Positions 48,037 through 56,585 of a stretch of 64,000 nt of DNA are shown here, piece by piece. How positions within the stretch are numbered: position 1 is the first letter of the stretch; each line of letters begins with the position of its first letter. The notes below the pieces were generated by a model. The model saw nothing but the letters and a program-made list of their open reading frames with translations. It made no database searches and was not told where the DNA came from. Origin of the DNA: Melanocharis versteri (Eukaryota > Chordata > Aves > Passeriformes > Melanocharitidae); contig VZTG01004619.1 in NCBI GenBank assembly GCA_013397845.1, forward strand, positions 310,001-374,000, in the 5' to 3' direction. The translations under genes and the position numbers were made by a program.

Positions 48037-48125
48037 TGTTTGTTTGTTTGTTTGGTTTGGTTTNNNNNNNNNNNNNNNNNNNNNNNNNNNNNNNNNNNNA
48101 AAGAAAGAAAGAAAGAAAGAAAGAA
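48037..48125. repeat. Microsatellite region interrupted by an assembly gap
   Basis: TTTG units (to 48063) end at 36 Ns (48064-48099), after which GAAA units run to about 48125. The two flanks carry different motifs, so the missing part is not simply a continuation of one array. The size of the true gap is unknown. Confidence 0.95.
48064..48099. other. Assembly gap (36 N)
   Basis: A run of 36 unresolved bases. The adjacent short open frames that include X are artefacts. Confidence 1.
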
Positions 48126-48528
48126 GCATCAGTTCACAATCAATATCAAACTTTTCTTCTTTTTCTTTTCCTAAAAAACAGCAGAAGGATCAAATGTCAC
48201 AAGCTTCCAAGAATATTCTCATGATTGATAGGCGTATAAGTTGATGATTGTCAATCTTAATGAGAACATAGCAAGATTGCTGGGTTTCACAGATAAATTT
48301 TTTCTCCCTGTAGGCAATCAACACCATCCTAAGGATGCTTTCAGATCTATGTATGGGAAAATTAACAATCTGTGAAAGCGCATTTCTTTCAGGATTAATA
48401 CTGGAAATCTCAATGACACTATTGTGCCACTAGAATGCCAAAAAAAATTACAGATGTAAATCTTCTTTTCTGTCTCTACTCTGACTGCTGCAAGACAGCT
48501 TCCAGTATTTTAAAAGAGAGAGGTTGTG
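48126..48528. other. Unique non-coding DNA
   Basis: Ordinary sequence between the gap and the duplicated block. No gene or repeat is recognised. Confidence 0.5.
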
Positions 48529-49019
48529 GACAAGACTATGGTCTTTTCCTGTTTTGGGGTGCTTTTTATCGGAAGAATGAAGAGGCAGATGTGAAGCTTC
48601 ACCCATATCTTCTGCCCGTTTAACCCGGATGTGGTTTAACCCTAGTCAGCAGAACAAACCCATAGACACATCTTTTAGGAAGTACCAATTCTCACATCCC
48701 TAACAACATATTCCATCACATAATCATCCTATTTCCAGTGAGAGTTTGTTTCAAACACTGCTCAGTCCAGTTTGAAATGTTTTGAAACAATGAGAATTCC
48801 TTGAAATGAAATCTTCCCCAGCTAATAATTTTCCTGGTGTGAACAATTCACCAGGTACTCCAATTGTATTTTCTTATCTGTCTCATGTCTCTCAAACTCA
48901 GTCTAATAAGCAGTGCTGCTCTGACGTGCAATACTTCCCATCACGGGATCTCAAAGAACTGAAACAAGCATTAACTAGTTTGCAAGACCTCAGAGAAGAT
49001 AAATTTAAACACAATGATT
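48529..49019 (+). repeat. Duplicated block, first copy
   Basis: This 491-bp block recurs at 49280-49768. The copies differ by five substitutions and one 2-base indel, all in the first 120 bases or so. The remaining roughly 370 bases are identical. The copy ends exactly at the single n at 49020, which marks a contig end. Both copies carry the same short open frame (71 codons in the second copy). Confidence 0.97.
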
Positions 49020-49175
49020 NATATTTTGATCTCTAGATGGTTTATTTGTTTCCATTTCTGACCTCCAATATTTTTTGCTGATACACCGTGAAAACACAGC
49101 TTTGTTCAAGTCGTTTCATTTACCTTAGGAAGAGGATTGGGAGAGGGGAAGAAAGAACAGAGAAGAGAAAGAGAA

Positions 49176-49206
<31 letters not shown>

Positions 49207-49279
49207 AAGAGAAAGAGAAAGAGAAAGAGAAAGAGAAAGAGAAAGAGAAAGAGAAAGAGAAAGAGAAAGAGAAAGAGAN
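49020..49279. other. Small contig wedged between the duplicated blocks
   Basis: A 258-base piece is bounded by single n bases at 49020 and 49279. Its first half is unique ('atattttgatctctagatgg') and its second half is the GAGAAA array. Its placement between two overlapping contig ends is suspect. Confidence 0.8.
49157..49278. repeat. (GAGAAA)n microsatellite
   Basis: Hexanucleotide GAGAAA units run from about 49157 with one early interruption. The regular part, 49186-49278, holds about 15 copies. The motif is the reverse complement of the TTTCTC array at 39.1 kb. The Lys-Glu and Arg-Glu repeats in its open frames are artefacts. Confidence 0.97.
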
Positions 49280-49768
49280 GACAAGACTATGGTCTTCCTG
49301 TTTTGGGGTGCTTTTTGTCAGAAGAATGAAGAGGCAGATGTGAAGCTTCACCCATATCTTCTGCTCATTTAACCCGGATGTGGTTTAACCCTGGTCAGCA
49401 GAACAAACCCATAGACACATCTTTTAGGAAGTACCAATTCTCACATCCCTAACAACATATTCCATCACATAATCATCCTATTTCCAGTGAGAGTTTGTTT
49501 CAAACACTGCTCAGTCCAGTTTGAAATGTTTTGAAACAATGAGAATTCCTTGAAATGAAATCTTCCCCAGCTAATAATTTTCCTGGTGTGAACAATTCAC
49601 CAGGTACTCCAATTGTATTTTCTTATCTGTCTCATGTCTCTCAAACTCAGTCTAATAAGCAGTGCTGCTCTGACGTGCAATACTTCCCATCACGGGATCT
49701 CAAAGAACTGAAACAAGCATTAACTAGTTTGCAAGACCTCAGAGAAGATAAATTTAAACACAATGATT
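49280..49768 (+). repeat. Duplicated block, second copy
   Basis: This 489-bp copy of 48529-49019 starts one base after the n at 49279. All its differences from the first copy lie near that end, where read quality at a contig end would be lowest. It continues beyond the duplication into sequence absent after the first copy. Confidence 0.97.
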
Positions 49769-49770
49769 GA
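49555..49770 (+). other. Short open frame with weak retroviral gag-like texture
   Basis: A 71-codon frame contains FPSRDLKELKQAL near its C-terminal third. Capsid domains of some endogenous betaretrovirus-like gag proteins begin with a comparable 'DLKELK' helix, so a small ancient gag remnant is conceivable. No zinc knuckle, protease or polymerase motif is found nearby and no LTR flanks it. A chance frame is at least as likely. The first block (48806 on) holds the same frame, cut by the n. Confidence 0.2.
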
Positions 49771-49809
49771 GTGAGATAAATTTAAACACAATGATTGAGT
49801 GAGATAAAT
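49747..49809. repeat. 28-bp tandem duplication
   Basis: The unit beginning gataaatttaaacacaatg and ending gattgagtga occupies 49747-49774 and is repeated exactly at 49775-49802. A partial third unit, gataaat, follows. The first large block stops within the first unit. Confidence 0.95.
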
Positions 49810-52504
49810 GGATAAGAGATTTTTAATGGAGACTCACAAGAAAACAGTTCTAGAAAAAATTCTGGAAACCGCAAACAAACATCCATTTTTTGGATAAAAT
49901 TCTTCCTCTGGGGGGTTTTGATAAAAATACTCAGAGTGTGCAAAGAGTGGATGCTTGAAGTTGGGAGAATTTCATGTAAGTGTGTTTCCACAGGAAAAAG
50001 TAGACTTAATGTAATTGGTACAAAATTTGAGCTTGAAATAGTCCCAGTGATGTGGAGGTTTGGTGTATCCCCAAACACAGGAGGACTATGAGTGTACTGT
50101 GGAATGTGGGACACCAAACTTGTTTTTAGCTAAAAGCGTTCATCTCCAGAGGAACAGTAGAAGGTTTGAGGAAGGAAAAAAAATTCTTCTGTGTTTGGAC
50201 ATGGCGATGTGAATAACTTGAGCATTATAGCAGTCAATATAGACATGTTGGAAGACTATTAAATATCCTCTTTTCCTCTCATTACTTCTGGAATGGTCTT
50301 TCCAGCATTCATAACTCCAGGAGATAATTGTCCAAGCTGTCTGAGATGATATTCCAAGCTCTCTGTAGACTCAGAAAGATGACATTACTCTGGGGCGAAA
50401 TTTTCCAAATGTTCTTCTTAAATTGGGATAGAATATTTTTCTTCCTGATAAAATAGCCACTGAAGCTTGGAGGTCACCGTGGTATGGGTTTTAGTTTCTG
50501 ACACTGCTCCTTTGCAGCAGACCTTCTTTTACAGCAGCTGATTGCTCCCAAACCTGAAAAGCAAGAGATCAACCCTTTACTGATTTATCTAATCCCTACG
50601 ATTACCTGTTTAGGCTTCAGGAGATAAAACTCCTAACACTACCACTTATTAAAAATAAAAAAAGAAAAAGATAAAAATCTCTTTAATGAATTGTAGTGTT
50701 TCAGTTAATATCCTTCTCTGTAGTAATTCTGTTTTCTCTGAAGTAATTTCAATTCTATTTAAAACATAAATTACAGAGTAGAAAAGAAGACTAGGGAACT
50801 ATTTTGCTTCTATGGATAAAGTCTAGGTGTCACCCATCTCTTCTCATTTGTTTCTCCTAGATGTCCAAATAGAGAATAAGGAAGAGTATTCAGCAGATGA
50901 TGATGCATTGGAGGCAATTTCCTGCTCTTCAAATTACACTTCACAGGATATTAAAATGCCACATAATTAGACTCATTTCATAGAGATTACAGTGCTACTG
51001 GTCTTGCTTGTTATTTCTATCTCTTCATCTGTTGCTGCACCTCAAACTGGTGCTGATTATTCCACAGATCTCATAACCCCCCGATGCCACATATGTTTAT
51101 TTCTTTCTGAAATTCACCTATTTCAGGAAGAGTGTTTCCACTTCTGTAAACTCCGAATCAGTTTTCATTATCAAATTCTAATCTGATTTCCAAATTTTAA
51201 TCTGTATTAAATTACTCTTTATTAATTAAAGCAGGTACAATAGAGAATGAGTCAGATCCTAAATTATTCTTCCTACAGCAAGTGTGCAAACTTTCACACA
51301 CGTTTCAGAGTCAGTAATAAAAAAAAATTCTAAGCAATAGAGAAACACGCCTGTTAACAGAATTTCTAAATGCGGTCTTAAAAAGGACCAGAATATATGT
51401 TTCTTATTGAAAAAGAAATATTTCTTCTCCATTAGTAATCAGGATATCTATTAAAGAGAAGCTACTAAATGTTTTCAATTTAATCAATTAGAATATCTCA
51501 ATTGAACAATCATAAATTTTTTGACAAACAAAAATCTCTGAATCTGTGCTGCTGAATTTTAACGAGTAGTGTGACCATACTGAAAGATCTGAGAGAACCA
51601 GAAATTAACAGATGTCATGGCAGTATCTAAGAAAAAGATAAATAAGGATTAATTGGGTAATTTAGTTTCAATACAGTCTCATGTACAATAATATAAAGCA
51701 ATGTGGGATGTCAACAGCAAAATCTCACATTGATAATGTAATTAAAGTTGCATAAATGGTTTTAAGGATGTTAAATACTATCGCACAATATTTTTGCCTT
51801 TAATAAGAGTGAAATTTTGGTCTGTACAAAAATGCTGCATAGAATCTTTCAGGATGTTTGAATAACGCTTAATATAAAATAAAATAATATGAATGGAAAA
51901 ATATAAAAGGAAGTGGAACAAATCATTAGGTTTCAGAATATCACTTAAAATGAGGAACCATAAGGCAGTGAGAATGCTTTAAGTGGGTAATCTCAGAGGT
52001 CGGTCTCAGCTTCGTGTCATTCATTAAATTTAGAAATTGTGTGTAATAAAATAGAAAATAATAGTTGGCAAAATTTGTTGATGATAATGTAATTAAAGCA
52101 TGGCAAGGGGGTTTTCTTTCAAAATAGTGCAATTTTAAGGCGTATAGAAAATGGATTGTTTATGAGCAGTTCATATTAGTCAAATTCTGAAACTAATCAA
52201 GATCCCAGCATCCTCATATACAGGGAGTGCAAACAGTCAGTCTTGGTCAGACTAAGAAAAAAAATGTAGACTTTGTCTAATTTGCTAAATACTGCCATAT
52301 AAATGAGTGAGATAAACATTTAAAGAGGTTTGAGAAAAAAAGAAGAAAAACACAAACCAAAACACATACAACCCTACAGACTGGTGAACACACAATGAGA
52401 AACTAAAAACCTTAATCTAATAGTTAAACTCTGTCTACCTAGTACTGTGTCATCTGCTAACAAACCTCTACACTAAAGAGGTTTCGGACAGCTGATTATT
52501 ATTT
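49803..52504. other. Unique AT-rich non-coding DNA
   Basis: No gene is supported. A splice-acceptor-like site with a short open frame lies at 50827-50970. A 17-base sequence, tgataatgtaattaaag, occurs at both 51731-51747 and 52082-52098, 351 bp apart. A/T runs are frequent. Confidence 0.55.
50827..50970 (+). other. Exon-like open frame after a strong acceptor-like site
   Basis: A pyrimidine-rich tract ending 'catttgtttctcctag' (AG at 50859-50860) precedes an open stretch that stays open to the stop at 50968-50970. The part after the AG encodes an acidic peptide (IENKEEYSADDDALEAISCS). The composition is protein-like, but no family is recognised. It could be a terminal exon of a lineage-specific transcript or a chance frame. 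Confidence 0.2.
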
Positions 52505-52735
52505 TATAGAATCCTGAAATGATTTGGGTTGGAAGGGACCTTCAAGGTAACATAATTCCATAGTCTCCTCCGGGGCAGGGGCACCTTCTACTAGACCAGG
52601 TTTCTTAAAACTGCATGCAACCTTGCCTTGAACACTTCCAGGGATGGAGCTGCCACAGCTTCTCTGGGCATCTCGTTCAAGTGCCTCACCACCCTCACTG
52701 TAAAGAATTTCTTTCTAATATCCAATCAACTCGTT
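52505..52735 (-). mobile_element. CR1 LINE fragment, 3' end, minus strand
   Basis: 'atagaatcctgaaatgattt', 'gggttggaagggaccttcaa', 'gcaccttctactagaccagg', 'tgccttgaacacttccaggg' and 'accaccctcactgtaaagaa' follow the reversed CR1 3' order. The copy ends near 'tttctttctaatatccaatc'. It is about 230 bp long and 5'-truncated. Confidence 0.94.
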
Positions 52736-55274
52736 TTCAGTTTACTTCATGATGAAAAAAAAGGTATTGGTAGTATCTAACAGTTGGAAAGTGAAGTTAA
52801 ACGATGCATATAAAAGAGAGGGTACACGTTTTCTGACAAGAAAATAGCACCTGGGACTCCCTGTTTAATAATGTCAATGGCGAGAAATCTTTTGAGAAGA
52901 TACAATCTACCTCAAAAAAGGGTACAGGCTTATTTCAGAGAAGCTTAAATAGGACATTTAGGCTGTTAATGAATGGATCAGATCAGATATTTGGAAGAAT
53001 TCTTCCCAGCCTGAGCTTAACAAGTCCATTTGAAAAGAGTAGTTTGACTGACATCCTGAGTGCTTCCAAATTCAACATGATTGGGGAAAAAATCATAAGT
53101 TTTTGTGACAAAGTTACCTGTTCAAGGGCAGATCTCTGCCTCTGAATGACTAATTCTGCATCTTCTCAGACTTAATAAAAATAACAGGGATACCAAGATA
53201 CGCTTCCTCTCTACGTTTGCATGGATGATGAAGGCTGAAACATCTAGGCCAGCTGCATAGGTCTGAACTGTAAATACAAGCAAATTTGTTAAATCAAGCA
53301 ACTCTTTCATTCAGAGAGATTACCCTCCATAACAGCAAGAAAAATGGGATGAAGACAAGAATCAGGACCAAGTTTTCAGAAAGAAAATATCCGCATTAAA
53401 ATATGACAGCTTTCAGCGTTTGTGATGTCCATTCTCCAACTTTTCCCCATGGAGAGTATCCCAGGAAGTATTTTAGTGTCTTCCAAATCTGTTGCTTCAT
53501 GATAATTTGAAGCATCAAGATACTGACCCTGAAGCTTTGCTTACTCGTTATTTTTTAAGGTAATCTCATTGAATTTTGGTACTGAAAACTGCTTTAAAGG
53601 AGTTTCTATCAGTTTCTGGAGCATAATCTAGAAATATGAAGTAGTATCTTCTTACCCTCGATCATTACATCAGTTCATAAATGGAATTTAAAGCTTGAAA
53701 TGACAGCATTTCAAAACGTGCAGAGAATCATTACTCTCGGGGACCGGTCTTATCTTCTCCAGGAGGTTTTTTTTTTGTGTGAGTTTTTTGTTTCATGAAT
53801 GATAGATCTGAGGATTTGTCTCTCATTCTTCTAGTCTCTCAAGAAAGTGATATTTACACATACTAATTGGTAAAGTCACAGAAGAAAAGTTATGTAAGTT
53901 AATGTTCTCACACAGTTTCATATTTGGCCTTTCTGTTCTGACAAGTTGCCATGCTTAAAGATAATGAAAGACTTTTTTTCAAGCAGCATATCAAGCCAAA
54001 GTTATTATAACTTAACTTTTATGTGTCATACACATTGCACAACTCTGCAACTCTGTCTTCGTGAACTAGAAAGTTATATAAAGTTATAGAGATGCAATGT
54101 ATAGTATCCTTCTGTTTCCCTACAGAGTCTACATGGTCTATGTGGATCAGGTAGAAAATTACCATTCATGCAAAAACACAAAAACAGCCCCAAAAATCTC
54201 TAAGTATTACTCCAGAAAACCAAATTAATTACACAACCATAATAAAAACTCAGGCCTTTGTTAAGATTACTCAAAATGTTCAGACACCTACATCACAATA
54301 CATTTATTTAATGGACAGTGATAAACCTTATCCCTGCCTTTCTATCAATATTCAGAATAGCCATGAAACCCTGAAGAAAGGAAAACATGTTTCTTCCATT
54401 GATAAATTTTATTAAAATCTTCCTTCCTTACTCTTGTGTGTAAAAACAAAAATAAATCAGAAAGTATGAAATATTAATCTAGACAAATTTATTCTTTTTT
54501 CATGAAGCTTGATAATTTGCTGGACAAGCTATTATGCAAACGCCATTGCAGACAGACAGAATGACTAAACGTACATAGAATGCCACACAATGCATCAAAC
54601 CATAGGTATTTCCACTCAGTCATAGAAAAATTATTTTAAAAGAGAAGAATCACCAGTTTTGGAGACATATATACAACATAAGAGATTATCATATATAATA
54701 TAATATTACATATAGGTGAGGTTTTAGTTCATCATTGGATTTTGGATTTAGATTTAAAATAAGAGTAAGAACACTGGAGTAGAAAGGCACCTGCATGTGT
54801 GCTGTCATGTTAAATGTTTCTGTTTGTGTTATATGTGTAACTTTCTCTGTGGGCTTTGTTGCTCTGATACCTTTATTCATTAATTTATTCTTTCTATTCC
54901 TATAAACTTATTCATAAATTTATTCTTGTGTTTCATCTCTGAAGTGTCAAAATTACATTGAAAAGAATAATTTCATCTACAAGCTTCAGCCAGTTATTTT
55001 ATTTTACTACAAATATATGACAGGAATTATAGTGTATTAGTAATTAAATAAGTAAAGTTTTCATTAAGTTTGAGAAGTTTACAGTGAACTAGAAAAAAAA
55101 AACAGTTAACTAGAAAAAAAAAACAAAACAAAACAACCAACAAATGCCTTGTTTCTTTGTACCTAAAGTGTATAAGTACAACCTGCTAAGAAAAAGTAAT
55201 AATTTTCAGTCTTTTGGATCACCTTCTGTGCTGCATCTCCTGGTACACTCTGGTAGTATGGAGACGAAAGGGAG
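52736..55274. other. Unique AT-rich non-coding DNA
   Basis: No gene is supported. A short tandem duplication lies at 55087-55125. Open frames stay under 65 codons. Confidence 0.6.
55087..55137. repeat. Tandem duplication with A10 runs and (CAAAA)n tail
   Basis: The unit 'aactagaaaaaaaaaacagt' occurs twice with small changes, and the second copy runs into CAAAA units. Confidence 0.8.
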
Positions 55275-55735
55275 TCTCAGAATCAAATTGTAATCTAGAT
55301 TGAAAGAGACTTTGGAGGTTACTTGGTCCAACATCAACACTGTACTGAAAATCCCCAAACTGGACATACTTTGTGAGATGTCCTCTCACAAGTCTGAATG
55401 GTGGGACACAGACATTTCCCCTGATGGATTTGCTCTTATTAATGCAGTCCATGGTTCTGTTGGCCTTCCCTGCTGTGGCAGCACACTGATGTCTGGTGGA
55501 TTCCCCACTGTGCCTGGTTCTCCTCTGCAAAGGCATCTTTTCTCCAGTCAGTTCCTAACTTTTATGGGTGTATGGCACATGTGTGATTCTGCATTTCCCT
55601 TTGCTGAACTTCCTGGGGTTTCTGCCAACCTGTAGAGGCTCCATTGGGTGACAGACCTCGAGAACATTGCTGACTCCCTCCAGCTTGGTGCAGGCTTTTG
55701 CATAGTTCAGGTTGTTAAAAAAGACAGGAATAAAC
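55275..55735 (-). mobile_element. CR1 LINE fragment with internal deletion, minus strand
   Basis: The reversed 3' end ('tctcagaatcaaattgtaat', 'gagactttggaggttacttg', 'gtccaac') jumps within about 100 bases to an inner part of the element. There it reads 'ctgttggccttccctgctgt', 'ggcagcacactgatgtctgg', 'ccctttgctgaacttcctgg' and 'ctccctccagcttggtgcag', ending near 'gttgttaaaaaagacaggaa'. The order fits CR1 but several hundred bases between the two parts are missing. Open frames of 105 and 111 codons on opposite strands are shadows of this element. Confidence 0.85.
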
Positions 55736-56489
55736 TGACGTGCAGAACCTTTGTGGCCACAAAAGCACAGCTACCAAAGAGAGCCACAGCCCATATCCAG
55801 AGCACTTGAGGCTTGCTCATACTCTACAGCATTAAAAGGGTATGAAGTCACCTAGCACACAGCATAGCACACTGTTAAATGCAGTTATTATAGGAAAAAA
55901 TTATTGAGAAGAAAGAAGGATATAAAGAGACAAGTGAAGAGATACGCCTCTCATTCAGGATGTCTGAGTACATTGCTTTTGGGGAAGGTCAACACTTCTT
56001 GGTTTGTTGTTTTTTTTTTTAAAAAAGCAACTCACAAGTGACACATTTAGAAATGGAGTACATATGGCTCTAAAATGAGAATAATGCCAAAAAACCACAA
56101 AAAATCAAGAGGAAAATATTTTTAAGAAGGAAAAAATCCTGAAACTACGCTAAACCTGATGCCACAAACCAAAGGCGACATCCATAAAAGTAAATTGCTG
56201 AAAACAGAGAAGGCTTTCAGTATATGATCAAGAGCAGTATTGAAAAGCCCTGGTAGCATGGCAGTATGGGTTTAGAGGACAGAACTTTGTGACTCATGCT
56301 GGAAGTACTCCATTGGATTGAAGAAGTTAGCAGTCTAAAATCTAGGAGCTTTTTTTAGACTTTTTCTAGTGTCAGAGTGAGCAGGAAAAGCCTACAGATA
56401 ATGACTGGAAAGTTACTCTCTATAGGGCAAGTCAAGGGAGGCTACACTCCTGACATTAATGTCTTTGTCAAATTAGTCCTGGGATCACA
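55736..56489. other. Unique AT-rich non-coding DNA
   Basis: Nothing but a T12 run near 56010-56020 is seen between two CR1 copies. Confidence 0.55.
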
Positions 56490-56585
56490 GAACCCACTAG
56501 AAGGTGCCCCTGCCCATGGCAGGGTAGTTGGAACTAGATGATCTTTAAGGTCCCTTCCGCTCCAAATCATTCTGTGATTTTATGA
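56490..56585 (+). mobile_element. CR1 LINE 3' tail, plus strand
   Basis: 'cccactagaaggtgcccctg', 'cccatggcagggtagttgga', 'gaactagatgatctttaagg', 'tcccttccgctccaaatcat' and a terminal 'tctgtgattttatga' form the last 95 bases of CR1. This is close to consensus and so relatively young. Confidence 0.95.

Noticed and set aside
49088..49372. Frames with long Arg-Glu and Lys-Glu repeats resembling a charged coiled coil
   Set aside because: They are translations of the GAGAAA microsatellite and cross an ambiguous base.
55219..55635. Overlapping 105- and 111-codon frames on opposite strands
   Set aside because: Both lie within the minus-strand CR1 fragment and are shadows of its 3' region, not ORF2 protein.
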